From NCBI GenBank assembly GCA_964563755.1, contig CAZLYC010000004.1, positions 1-64,000 on the forward strand: 64,000 nucleotides of DNA. The letters run 5' to 3'. Below the pieces are notes generated by a model. That model saw only the letters and a program-made list of their open reading frames with translations, was not told where the DNA came from and searched no databases. The stretch is from JABMQF01 sp964563755. GTDB taxonomy: Archaea > Nanobdellota > Nanobdellia > Woesearchaeales > UBA11576. Shown here one piece after another: positions 51,897 to 60,822 of this stretch. Every line of letters begins with the position of its first letter. Position 1 is the stretch's first letter. A program made the translations under genes and the position numbers.

Positions 51897-53537
51897 TTAA
51901 ATAACTTTTTCATCAGTATTTATTCCAAGTTCCTTTTTAATAATTTCCTGAGCTTCTTCAACTAAATTAATAAATTTAAAGATTTCTGTTTTAGTTTCAT
52001 GAGGTGTATAGTCTTTATCCTGATACTTGTTATGAATAGAAGCTTTAATCAGTCTGAATGCTCCAAGCACTTCTTTCAATTTATTATTAAGATCACTGCT
52101 TTTTATGTATACTTTAGCTTTCATCTCTAATATTTTAAATTGTTCAACCAAGTCGTCAACATTTTTTAATTCATCTTTTTTAATTACACTCTTATTTGCT
52201 AAGAGGTTCAATGCATTTAAACAGTCAACCATCTTATCATTTATTCCCTTTAATGCTTCATTTTGGTCTTTAGCAACATATTTATTTAATCCTATCATAT
52301 CTTCAGGAAGAGTCTGATTGAAATACAAGTTTCCTCCGACTTCGCCAATTTGTGGTGACCCCATATTTCCAGTTCCCATTTTTTGATTTATCTTCTTCTT
52401 AGGAGATAACAAATTTTTTATTAGTTCAAAAATATCTTTTAGAAAACTAATGTTTAGGATTACATTTCTCCAAATATACGCGAGAATGAGGGCGATTACC
52501 GTACCTATTGATCCTATTATGCTAAGGAAAACATTCTTTGTGCCTTTCGTTTCACATTTTGTTTCTACTAATTTGTACTCTTCTCCACTATCTCTGAATG
52601 CTCGTTCACATTCCCAATAAGCATCCATCTGGGTTTCTCTGTTATCATATGTTCTTCTGATATTGTTTTTAATTTCATCAAGATTTTTTTCGTATATATC
52701 CCTATCGTTCATAATAGGATATTTTGTGAATGTATCATTCATATCTTTCAATTGTTTTAGTCTGTCCGTTGGGACTTGATAACAATCCTCTGAATTTTCT
52801 ATCAACTTTTGAAACTCATGAATACAAGTTCCAAGTTCGTGTTTGTTGTAATGATAAGATGCACGCCATCCAAAGAATATTGCAAGATATGATTTCATCA
52901 TTATTTCGGTTTCATTAATTGAATATGTAAGTTCTTCAAGATTTTCAAATCCTTCAATTAAATCATCAGATGCTTGTAGAATTTCAGATGTATTTGTGTT
53001 TTTCTGACGCAATACGTCTTGACTCAAAGAGGATAACAACCTAATGGCGCGATTAAATGTTTGTTTAGAATCTATAAATTCTTCGATATCTTCTTTACAA
53101 TCATTATTACCATATGTTAAATCAACTATGTATTCTTTTTTATTGGAACTTAAGTCTATATTCGCATAATTGCAGGAATTACAATCTGTTGTAACCGTAA
53201 TAGGCATACCTATTGGAACTTCATAAGATATTGAATATGTTCCTATATTTGATTGTTCATCCCAGTTAATTGGTGCAGGATAGTCTATGGCCAATGTATC
53301 CCGACATAGATTATTAGGATTGTTTGGAAAATAATAGATTCTTACATGAGTTGGTCTAGTATCTTCTGATCCACTAGAAACCGGGTTTACATTTCCAGAT
53401 ATTTTAACCCAGAATGAAGTATCTTCTTGGGGGGGGTTGTATGTAATCATCATAATCCAGATTATGATAAATAAAACTAATACGATACTCAAAATTATAG
53501 TTGTATACTTGATTTTTTTATTAGATGTTATCTGCAT
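51897..53537 (-). CDS. two-helix membrane protein with exported and cytosolic domains
   Basis: The 546-residue product has a membrane helix near residue 10-30 (TIILSIVLVLFIIIWIMMI), an exported domain that contains paired Cys and sequon-like sites, a second helix near 345-370 (NVFLSIIGSIGTVIALILAYIWRN), then a cytosolic helical tail (380-546, LNLLANKSVIKKDELKN onward). It reads as a sensor or surface protein. The family is not recognised, codon use is A/T rich, and it runs against its neighbours. Confidence 0.45.
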   Translation of the reverse strand: MQITSNKKIKYTTIILSIVLVLFIIIWIMMITYNPPQEDTSFWVKISGNVNPVSSGSEDTRPTHVRIYYFPNNPNNLCRDTLAIDYPAPINWDEQSNIGTYSISYEVPIGMPITVTTDCNSCNYANIDLSSNKKEYIVDLTYGNNDCKEDIEEFIDSKQTFNRAIRLLSSLSQDVLRQKNTNTSEILQASDDLIEGFENLEELTYSINETEIMMKSYLAIFFGWRASYHYNKHELGTCIHEFQKLIENSEDCYQVPTDRLKQLKDMNDTFTKYPIMNDRDIYEKNLDEIKNNIRRTYDNRETQMDAYWECERAFRDSGEEYKLVETKCETKGTKNVFLSIIGSIGTVIALILAYIWRNVILNISFLKDIFELIKNLLSPKKKINQKMGTGNMGSPQIGEVGGNLYFNQTLPEDMIGLNKYVAKDQNEALKGINDKMVDCLNALNLLANKSVIKKDELKNVDDLVEQFKILEMKAKVYIKSSDLNNKLKEVLGAFRLIKASIHNKYQDKDYTPHETKTEIFKFINLVEEAQEIIKKELGINTDEKVI

Positions 53538-53605
53538 TTATATATGAAAAACAGGAGACATATATAAACCATTCTTTGTTTTTATACGATAACATCATCT
53601 CCTTT

Positions 53606-53690
53606 GTAAGAATTTTCCTAATGACTAGGAACATTACCCTGAGCGCTTAGATGCTGTGTAAGCAGTTTCGAGTTTAGGAACGGCACCTTT
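53606..53690 (+). other. structured intergenic stretch with a 23S-rRNA-like core
   Basis: TTCCTA (53615-53620) pairs with TAGGAA (53626-53631), loop ATGAC. Just downstream GCGCTTAGATGC (53643-53654) is the reverse complement of GCATCTAAGCGC, which I remember as a very conserved segment near the 3' end of 23S rRNA. Nothing else of rRNA is seen in it. It may be a small RNA, a remnant, or chance. Confidence 0.25.
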
Positions 53691-53719
53691 TTAAAGTTTT
53701 AAGTTAAATTAGTGATTTT

Positions 53720-55822
53720 ATGTTGAAAAAGATAAAACACATCATTAGAAACATTGTGCGTAAAAAAGAGAAAAATAAAGCGAAGAAAAAGATAATAAAA
53801 CAATCAACAGACAGGTTAGATTCTCTAAAAAACGAAAGTGAAGAAATAAAACATTACGATGAATTTCTTAATGATCTCGGAACAAATTATGAGCAAAAAA
53901 GAGCAGTTGTATCGAATTCGAACAGAATTCTGGTTCTTGCCGGAGCAGGCAGTGGAAAAACAAACGTTCTCACTAAACGAATAATCCACATTGTAAAGAA
54001 TAAAGGAACGCCAATAAATGATATACTTGCTCTTACATTCACCCGAAAAGCAAAAGATGAAATGATAAGTCGATTAACTGTTCATTTAGACTTGAAAACG
54101 GATGTGCTGGAAAAAAATGTTAAAACTTTTCATGCCTTTGCATTATCTATTCTTAAGCAGAACGAGCAATTTGGTGTTATTGACGAAGACCAGCAAAGAG
54201 AATTAATTGAAAACATCCTTCTGGATTTTAAAGAGGATGATGAAATAATGCAAAGTATGCATGATTACATCACACAAAATATATTAGAGAAATTAAAAGA
54301 AACTGATGCTTTAGATAATTGGGTTAAAGATAAACCGGATGATTTCGGTAAAAAACGGTTTAAAACAGCAAACGGCATTCTTGTCCGGTCAAAATCTGAG
54401 AGGGATATTGCAGATTATTTAACTTCAGTCGGGGTTGCTTGGGAGTATGAAAAAAAAGTCGATTGGGCTGACGCCCCATTTAAACCTGATTTTTCTCTTG
54501 GTAACGACATATACATAGAACACTGGTGTTATGATGAAAAAACCCCTGAATTCAGTCTGATAAATAAGAAAAGATATCTCGAACACAGAACTTGGAAGGA
54601 AGAACAGTATAAAAAACACAATAAGATTCTAATCTCGCTTAATGAACATGAAATGACTGACTGGCAGAAACTGCAGGCCAGATTAGGAAAAGAGCTAGAA
54701 AGAGAAACGAAAAAGAGCATAGTTAGAAAAAAATTATTTGATATATATAAATTAAGTGAAGAGAATAGAAAAGCATATGAAAAATTTATCGATGAACTGA
54801 TTGAAATAATCAACTTGATCAAATCTCGAATGCTAACAATAGAAGAGGTGGAAAAGAACGTATCTTTGGAATTAAAAAGCAAAGTTATTGATTTTTACGA
54901 TGTTCTTATTCCAGTTTATAAGAAGTATGAGGACTATCTCAAAAGAACAGATTATAGTAAGAAGGATTTTAATGATTTAATAAAGGACGCAGTTATATTG
55001 CTAAGAGATAATGAGTCTAGAAAGAAATATTACCAAGATAAATTGAAGTATATTTTAGTTGATGAATATCAGGACGTAAGCCTTGGTGATGTTGAGTTAT
55101 TGAAGCTATTAACTACGGGAAATACGAACCTTTTTGCAGTAGGCGATGATTGGCAGAGTATATATGGGTGGAGAGGAGCTGATGTAAATTATATTCTTAA
55201 TTTTGAAAAAGATTTTGGAGACTATGAGAAGATAATCCTTCCGATAAATTACCGATCTAAAAAGAATATTGTTGAGGCATCAAGTAAATTCATACAGGCA
55301 AAATTCAATCAGACTAAGAGGAACATAATTTGTACTGCAGAGAATGATAAAGACACTTCAAAGATAATACAGGTTAACGCAAAAGATGATTACTCTGCGG
55401 CCAGATATGTCATTCAAAAGGTAAGAAAAATTATGTTTGAAAATCCATTATTTAAAAAAGAAGATTTCCTAATATTGTATAGAAGTAACAGGAATATGTT
55501 TGGATATAAGACTGAATTTAAAAAACAAGATTTCAAGATGCCTTTCCATACGATTCATTGGTCAAAAGGAACTGAAGCCAAATACGTTTTTGTTGTTGGT
55601 CTTAAAGGGGGCATGTATGGTTTTCCGAGCATATATGCAGATAAAGCAATTAAAAAACCAGTTCTTGATATTCCCGTAGAAGATAAAGAAGCTGAAGAGA
55701 GACGATTGTTCTATGTGGCAATGACTCGAGCAAAAGAGAAGCTATTTTTAATAGCAGAGCAAAAAAATGAATCAGAGTACGTTAAAGAAATTCCGCTTGA
55801 ACATAAATTTATTTATGAATAG
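53720..55822 (+). CDS. UvrD/Rep-like SF1 helicase with inserted PD-(D/E)xK-like nuclease
   Basis: The 700-residue protein has a UvrD-type helicase frame: Walker A LVLAGAGSGKTN near residue 70, motif II VDEYQDV near 447, GDDWQSIYGWRGAD near 475, NYRS near 515 and VAMTRAKEKLF near 665. Inserted between motifs at residues 210-320 is a compact domain with SKSERDIADYLTSVGVAWEYE, a PDF at about 255 and IYIEHW at 265, the pattern of a PD-(D/E)xK nuclease. The insertion makes a combined helicase-nuclease, likely for DNA repair or defence. The A/T-rich codon use suggests cargo. Confidence 0.82.
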   Translation: MLKKIKHIIRNIVRKKEKNKAKKKIIKQSTDRLDSLKNESEEIKHYDEFLNDLGTNYEQKRAVVSNSNRILVLAGAGSGKTNVLTKRIIHIVKNKGTPINDILALTFTRKAKDEMISRLTVHLDLKTDVLEKNVKTFHAFALSILKQNEQFGVIDEDQQRELIENILLDFKEDDEIMQSMHDYITQNILEKLKETDALDNWVKDKPDDFGKKRFKTANGILVRSKSERDIADYLTSVGVAWEYEKKVDWADAPFKPDFSLGNDIYIEHWCYDEKTPEFSLINKKRYLEHRTWKEEQYKKHNKILISLNEHEMTDWQKLQARLGKELERETKKSIVRKKLFDIYKLSEENRKAYEKFIDELIEIINLIKSRMLTIEEVEKNVSLELKSKVIDFYDVLIPVYKKYEDYLKRTDYSKKDFNDLIKDAVILLRDNESRKKYYQDKLKYILVDEYQDVSLGDVELLKLLTTGNTNLFAVGDDWQSIYGWRGADVNYILNFEKDFGDYEKIILPINYRSKKNIVEASSKFIQAKFNQTKRNIICTAENDKDTSKIIQVNAKDDYSAARYVIQKVRKIMFENPLFKKEDFLILYRSNRNMFGYKTEFKKQDFKMPFHTIHWSKGTEAKYVFVVGLKGGMYGFPSIYADKAIKKPVLDIPVEDKEAEERRLFYVAMTRAKEKLFLIAEQKNESEYVKEIPLEHKFIYE

Positions 55823-55860
55823 AGTTGTATTCGCAAGTATCTAGTCGTATTTAGACGCTT

Positions 55861-57123
55861 TCATTCGTAATATCTACACGTTCCATCTTTCCACAAGTAC
55901 CCATACTGACATTGGTTGTAACAGCGATTTCTTAAACATGTGCCGCCTGTTTGACAATAACTATTTGATGAACCACAAGACGGGTGACAATATCTATCAG
56001 TACCTAAAATATAACCCGTATCTCTACAACGAGAATCACTAGTATGAGGAATTTGAGAATCACAATAAAATTCTTTACATACATCATAACACGCTCGATT
56101 CTTATAATCCATTACTTGTTCTCTATCACATAGTTTGTAACAGCTTCCATCTGCAAAATAAGAAGTATCATCACAATAAACAAAATTCTTCTCATGTATT
56201 GAACTAAAATCAATAGCAATGCTTGTTTGTGTTCCTGCAAGCCAAGTATTAATTCCGATTAAATTACCCTGTTCATCGAATAAACCTCCTCCGCTACTTC
56301 CAAAATAAGTATAAGCGTCTGACTCTATAGATCTAAACTCATCCCCTGTTGATTGTGATAACACTTCTTTAGTGTTTGTTATCTTTCCTTCGCTAACAGA
56401 AAATTCAACCACATTTTGAGCATAAGCAGGGTAACCTACTGCAATAACTTTATCATTTATGTTAAACTTATCTGTGTAATACGCAAAAGTATAATCAGCA
56501 GAATCAGGTATTTTGATTGCAAGTATGGCTAAATCTATGTCAGATTTGCTAAACGAAACTTTGTCAACTTTATGCATTTTTCCATCTTGAGTTCTGACTT
56601 GAATGATTTCCGAAATTCTTTGGAAACAAGGAACATCATTATATTCACAATCTACAACGTGGCGATTTGTATAAATAGTCAGTTCGTTATTTTTGTTGTC
56701 TACAATCACACCCGAACCAGTTTTACCATTCTCAAAATAAGAACCATCTGACTTTTTCCCTGTAAAATCATATTTAACCCAAACTATTGTATTTTTCATC
56801 CTATCTGTGACTCTTACTTTATCAACTTCTTCTTGGTTAAGATATTGATTATTTGTTAAATTACTTGCTCCGATAGGCTGCTCTATGATTTTGGACTGCT
56901 CAGGTGTTGTTGATGTTGTAACAAATAATTTCATCAGAAAAATTCCTAAAAGAGTGCCTATAATTACATAAACTGGAATAAGTGAAATGAATATTTTTCC
57001 GGCAGTTTCGTATTTTGATTTCTTCCACAAGTAATAGTAACCTAGGAATACAAGAAATATGCTGGCATAGTATATTGCTGTGAAGTTAAGACGGAAGATT
57101 CCCCACACTAATAAAATAATCAC
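55861..57123 (-). CDS. membrane-anchored trypsin-like serine protease with Cys-rich tail
   Basis: The 420-residue product has two or three N-terminal hydrophobic helices (to about residue 70). A chymotrypsin-like fold follows with His155 in TNRHVV, Asp194 in SDIDLAIL and Ser277 in GSSGGGLF, i.e. a complete catalytic triad. The C-terminal 100 residues hold many paired Cys (CYKLCD, CHPSCGSSN, CQYGY) and should be exported. It could act as a surface protease. The gene is A/T rich and part of the cargo region. Confidence 0.78.
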   Translation of the reverse strand: MIILLVWGIFRLNFTAIYYASIFLVFLGYYYLWKKSKYETAGKIFISLIPVYVIIGTLLGIFLMKLFVTTSTTPEQSKIIEQPIGASNLTNNQYLNQEEVDKVRVTDRMKNTIVWVKYDFTGKKSDGSYFENGKTGSGVIVDNKNNELTIYTNRHVVDCEYNDVPCFQRISEIIQVRTQDGKMHKVDKVSFSKSDIDLAILAIKIPDSADYTFAYYTDKFNINDKVIAVGYPAYAQNVVEFSVSEGKITNTKEVLSQSTGDEFRSIESDAYTYFGSSGGGLFDEQGNLIGINTWLAGTQTSIAIDFSSIHEKNFVYCDDTSYFADGSCYKLCDREQVMDYKNRACYDVCKEFYCDSQIPHTSDSRCRDTGYILGTDRYCHPSCGSSNSYCQTGGTCLRNRCYNQCQYGYLWKDGTCRYYE

Positions 57124-57233
57124 GACAGTTAAAAAAGAGTTAAACCAGTTGTATTCTTTATGTGATGTAATCTTGTACTAACCTCTTTTATCATAACTAC
57201 CGTTTCAAGATTATAACTTCTTTTTCTTTATAA

Positions 57234-57300
57234 ACTTTCCTTCTTATGTCTTACGACATCCATTCACATTTGTAGCACAGGGAGAAGATTTTCTGTCAGG
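57234..57300 (+). pseudogene. remnant of a virB4 5' end
   Basis: The stretch TTTCCTTCTTATGTCTTACG (from 57234) and its continuation to about 57293 align with the virB4 start region at 45913-45972, with roughly five of six bases matching by eye. Here the frame MSYDIHSHL meets TAG and no ATPase follows. The last 17 or so residues of the convergent 2H/phosphoesterase gene are read from the antisense of this remnant. Confidence 0.6.
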
Positions 57301-58518
57301 AACACTATAGATGGTGTCCATTCTTTTTATCGTTTCTAGTTTTAATGAGATTATGAAGTCTAGGCTTATTGGTCTGTAGTTTATTAGTTCTGCGCTTACG
57401 TTTATTGTTTTTTTGTCTCCGTTGATGAATGGGTAGTTTTTCATGTCGTTGTTGTGTTTGTGTCCGTGTATTATCCATCCTTTCCATTTTATTGGTAGTT
57501 TGTCTGGGTCGTGGACGAGTAGGAATTCGTGGTTTTCGTGTTTTAATATTTCATAGTCTTTTGAGTCTTTTAGATCGTAGTGGTTTCCTCTTATTGAGTG
57601 GATTTTTCCGTTGAGTTTGTTTCGCCAGTATTCTGCTGGTCTTGCTCCTCTTCCGTATGATAGGTCTCCTAAGAAATATACTTGGTTGTTGTGAATAATA
57701 TTGTTCCAATTGTTAACTAATACTCGGTTCATTTCTTCAACATTTGAGTGTGCGAAGGGTCTTGCACAATAATGTATTATGTTGGCGTGGTCTAGGTGTA
57801 AGTCGCTTATGAGATATATGGAATTGGTTTTTTCTTTGTGCCCTTCTATTTTTGTAATTGTTCTGAATATTCTTAATGTGTTCTGCCAGACGGTTTTGTC
57901 GAGGGCTTGTCTTCTGTATAAGAGTCGTTTTTGTAGAAAATCGTACTCGCAGATTATTTTTTGTTCATTATTAAGAAAAGTCACTCTTAATGCATTCATT
58001 GGAAGATAGAAATACCTCATGGGATATTCTTCTGACTTTGTGACAAGTGATTTTAGTTTTTGAAGCAGTGATTTCTTGTTGTTGACATATGACCAGATCC
58101 TGTTGAATTCTGAATCAGTTAGTTTGTATGCCAGAGTTGAATGGAATAGAAAATCTTCCTTTTTGTCATAATGATTAAAACTGGGAACTATTGAAGATAA
58201 CTTTTGCGCCAATTCTTTTCTGAACTCTTTTAATTCTTGAGAAGGAACGATGTTAAAGTAGATGACCTTTCCTTTTTCCCCTGAGGTATATCTGAACCCG
58301 TCAATCATATAAGGTAAAAAGGGGTATTTACCACCAATAGAACATAGCGCGTTCTTCACCTTCTCAACTTGATCCCATCTAGCGGGAAAATTACCATATA
58401 ATGAGATATGAGGAACCCTATGAACTTTGCTTGAAGGAATTCTGCACTTCTTCTTAACATCTAGTATAGAACTGACTAACTTTCTCTTTCCGGGGCCTAC
58501 TCTAATCTCTATCAGCAT
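57244..58518 (-). CDS. 2H phosphoesterase fused to a calcineurin-like metallophosphoesterase
   Basis: The ATG at 58518 (MLIEIRVGPGK) is preferred; the 424-residue product has a 2H domain with HIS and HST motifs (PHISLYG near 37, FHSTLAY near 138). A metallophosphoesterase part begins near 235 with SDLHLDHANI, GDLSYG, RGNHYD and HGHKH as metal-ligand motifs. 2H enzymes open cyclic phosphates of RNA or ADP-ribose 1'',2''-cyclic phosphate. The fusion could complete hydrolysis. It overlaps the Nudix gene's 3' end by 17 bp, so the two are coupled. Confidence 0.78.
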   Translation of the reverse strand: MLIEIRVGPGKRKLVSSILDVKKKCRIPSSKVHRVPHISLYGNFPARWDQVEKVKNALCSIGGKYPFLPYMIDGFRYTSGEKGKVIYFNIVPSQELKEFRKELAQKLSSIVPSFNHYDKKEDFLFHSTLAYKLTDSEFNRIWSYVNNKKSLLQKLKSLVTKSEEYPMRYFYLPMNALRVTFLNNEQKIICEYDFLQKRLLYRRQALDKTVWQNTLRIFRTITKIEGHKEKTNSIYLISDLHLDHANIIHYCARPFAHSNVEEMNRVLVNNWNNIIHNNQVYFLGDLSYGRGARPAEYWRNKLNGKIHSIRGNHYDLKDSKDYEILKHENHEFLLVHDPDKLPIKWKGWIIHGHKHNNDMKNYPFINGDKKTINVSAELINYRPISLDFIISLKLETIKRMDTIYSVPDRKSSPCATNVNGCRKT

Positions 58519-58936
58519 TTTTAGAATCTTCTTTCTTGTATTTATAATATCTTTCAATGATATCTTTAGTTGATTTTGATATTTTGAAGTTACTTTTGCA
58601 GTTGTAGTATCTTACGTGTCTAACTTCTTTTCTTGGTCTTGGGGTTCCACTTGCTTTTGCAAGTACAACTGTGTGATGATCCTGAAATAACCCTCCTTTC
58701 CAAGACCTGTGCGGTCGACCAACATACCTAAAAAGAAACTTTGCATAATATGGATTAAGACCTGTTTCTTCCTTAAGTTCTCTCATAGCGGCTATGGTCC
58801 TTGTTTCTCCCCTGTTTGCACCACCACCGGGCAATATGAATCTTTTACTCTTTCCTGAAACAACAAGAATACCTTTGTATGTATCAACAATTGCGGTTCC
58901 ACGACGTCTTTTTTTAACACTTAAAATCTTAATCAT
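58502..58936 (-). CDS. Nudix hydrolase
   Basis: The 144-residue product has the full Nudix box GX5EX7REUXEEXGU in GGANRGETRTIAAMRELKEE TGL near residue 39. Nudix enzymes hydrolyse nucleoside diphosphates linked to another group, such as ADP-ribose, NADH or capped RNA. It precedes the 2H/phosphoesterase gene with an overlap of 17 bp, suggesting successive steps on one substrate. Confidence 0.88.
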   Translation of the reverse strand: MIKILSVKKRRRGTAIVDTYKGILVVSGKSKRFILPGGGANRGETRTIAAMRELKEETGLNPYYAKFLFRYVGRPHRSWKGGLFQDHHTVVLAKASGTPRPRKEVRHVRYYNCKSNFKISKSTKDIIERYYKYKKEDSKNADRD

Positions 58937-58944
58937 CCTTCAAC

Positions 58945-59217
58945 TTACTTATTAATGCTGTATTTCACACACAATTTCTCGTTTGCTTTATTGAATAGTA
59001 CTACTTGCTCTGCGTATAGCTCTTGGCATCGGGTATTTAGTGCGTCATTTTTGGCTTTTCCTGAATAGCAGTCCATAATGGTCATTTTGGAAGTTAAGTC
59101 TTCGATTTGAGAATTTATTCTTGATACTTGTATTGGGCAAATAACAAACCAGTAAAGAAAGATAACACATATGATGATTGCGATTATAAAAAATGTTTCT
59201 CCAGTTTCTTTATTCAC
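58945..59217 (-). CDS. small single-pass membrane protein
   Basis: 90 residues with one helix (residues 9-27, FFIIAIIICVIFLYWFVIC) and an exported helical tail with several Cys. It lies in a run of four small membrane proteins and lipoproteins on the minus strand. No family is recognised. Confidence 0.5.
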   Translation of the reverse strand: MNKETGETFFIIAIIICVIFLYWFVICPIQVSRINSQIEDLTSKMTIMDCYSGKAKNDALNTRCQELYAEQVVLFNKANEKLCVKYSINK

Positions 59218-59229
59218 AATAAAACCTCT

Positions 59230-59439
59230 TTATTCAGTCTTAAAAAAATACCAACTTGCAGCGCCACAAAAAAGCGTTAACACCCAAAGAATTATGACTG
59301 TGAATGTAGAAGCTCCACCTAACGGGGCAAGACCTGCGGATAAGAACAATATGAATGTCAATATTGCCAAAACAAATCCTAACATTTTTTTACCGACAAA
59401 ACTCCAAAAGCCCACATTTTCACCTTGTTTTCTATTCAT
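59230..59439 (-). CDS. small two-helix membrane protein
   Basis: 69 residues, with helices at about 18-37 (MLGFVLAILTFILFLSAGLA) and 46-64. It overlaps the lipoprotein gene's stop by 4 bp and so is coupled to it. Unknown function. Confidence 0.5.
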   Translation of the reverse strand: MNRKQGENVGFWSFVGKKMLGFVLAILTFILFLSAGLAPLGGASTFTVIILWVLTLFCGAASWYFFKTE

Positions 59440-59669
59440 TCATTGCAAGAGCAGTAGATTTTTCCTTCTTTGCAAGTGTATTTTCCAGAGTATCCGCCAC
59501 TTTTCTCACAGACCATGAAGCAAACGTCAGTATCTTTATCGCTTAGCATGCCGTGTATGCTGTTGGTTTTTTCATCACATGTTCCATATATTTCTGGTGC
59601 TACACTATATTTTGTGCATCCTGTAAGAATCACTAACAAAAATAACAATGATACAATGAGTATTTTCAT
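59436..59669 (-). CDS. small lipoprotein
   Basis: 77 residues, with a leader ending in LVILTGCTKY, a lipobox Cys, then an exported Cys-rich segment (CMVCEKSGG, CKEGKIYCSC) with six or more cysteines. It overlaps the next gene by 4 bp. It is likely a surface-tethered disulphide-rich protein. Confidence 0.58.
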   Translation of the reverse strand: MKILIVSLLFLLVILTGCTKYSVAPEIYGTCDEKTNSIHGMLSDKDTDVCFMVCEKSGGYSGKYTCKEGKIYCSCNE

Positions 59670-59720
59670 TTTACACCTCGTAGTTTTAACTTTAAATATT
59701 ATTTGATGATCAATCTTAAA

Positions 59721-60194
59721 TTATATCTTTGTAATACTATAACTACTAGCAACTTGATATGTATTCATAACTCTACCATCTTGTCCTGGTCCTGAGAATG
59801 AACCTTTAGTTCGAGATAGGTACTCTGCGTTATCAACAATAATCTTAAACCCTCCTTTAACTTCGAGATTAAATTGTGACAAATCAGAATAGATTATTAG
59901 ATTTGCCAATCTATCCGCGACTTGGTCAAATTCAGCAGGATCTTCAAAATCAACGCTTACTGATATTAGTCTCTGCCTTTGATGACCCATACCGACAAAG
60001 TCAAATCCGTTCGACTCAATCATTTTTTGAAAAGCATCAATATTTGCATTACAATTTATTGTGCTGCTTGTCTCACCATTAAGACAGATATACTCTTTTT
60101 GAATAACCGATTTTTTAGGTAGATACTGACATCCAGACATAGTAAGAATAAGAGATACAAATAATATCATTAGGAACACAAATCTTTTCATCAT
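59721..60194 (-). CDS. lipoprotein of unknown function
   Basis: 157 residues; GGAGG stands 4 bp before this ATG and 7 bp before a second one at 60191, which may be used instead. The leader ends LILTMSGCQY, a lipobox Cys. The mature part is alpha/beta with ISVSVDFEDPAEFDQVADRL and FKIIVDNAEYLS. It is the first gene of the small lipoprotein/membrane set (58945-60194). No function is known. Confidence 0.55.
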   Translation of the reverse strand: MMKRFVFLMILFVSLILTMSGCQYLPKKSVIQKEYICLNGETSSTINCNANIDAFQKMIESNGFDFVGMGHQRQRLISVSVDFEDPAEFDQVADRLANLIIYSDLSQFNLEVKGGFKIIVDNAEYLSRTKGSFSGPGQDGRVMNTYQVASSYSITKI

Positions 60195-60303
60195 AAAACC
60201 TCCTTTTACCTACACAAAGAGCGTTTTCTTTATAAAAATTGCTTTAAACTGCAGTTTTAAGACCAGGTTAGTTTTACAAAAATCAGGCTATTTAGTCAAG
60301 TAC

Positions 60304-60684
60304 CTAGTATTCTAATCCTTTGTAGATTATAAACACTAATCCTAGATAGTATGTGACTGTTAAAATAAGAACCACACTGTAAATCAAAGTAACCGATATT
60401 TTAAGATTGGATAGTACACTACTAATTAATGCCTGGACTATTAGTCCAGAAAAAGTTATTGCAATAAGAAAATTAAAGATATTAAGAACTTTATCCTTAT
60501 CACGCAGTTTTTTGGAATTAGATAAAACATACAAGAATATACAGAAAATAAGGAATAACATAAAAATGTAAATAAGCTCTTTAGGTATTGTAAACATAGA
60601 TAAAATAGAGCCAATTATAAGTAATAATTCAATCAACTTCATCTTTTGATCTTGACCTAATTTAAACTTAGGAAATTTTTTCAT
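60304..60684 (-). CDS. four-helix membrane protein, paralogue of the gene at 51176
   Basis: 126 residues with four hydrophobic helices. Residues 16-50 (KLIELLLIIGSILSMFTIP and PKELIYIFMLF) match the helices of the zinc-ribbon membrane protein at 51176 in order and spacing, but the zinc ribbon is missing here. Two such genes in one element point to local duplication or to a shared role. Confidence 0.55.
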   Translation of the reverse strand: MKKFPKFKLGQDQKMKLIELLLIIGSILSMFTIPKELIYIFMLFLIFCIFLYVLSNSKKLRDKDKVLNIFNFLIAITFSGLIVQALISSVLSNLKISVTLIYSVVLILTVTYYLGLVFIIYKGLEY

Positions 60685-60822
60685 ATATTGTAAAAACTAA
60701 GTTATATTAATAATCCTTTCTAAAAGAGACAGTAAGAAATCGATGATAGAACAATTTTTAATCATTTTCTGATCATTCAGTAATCACAAAGATCTAAATA
60801 TTATAAGGCTAAGACTACAGTT

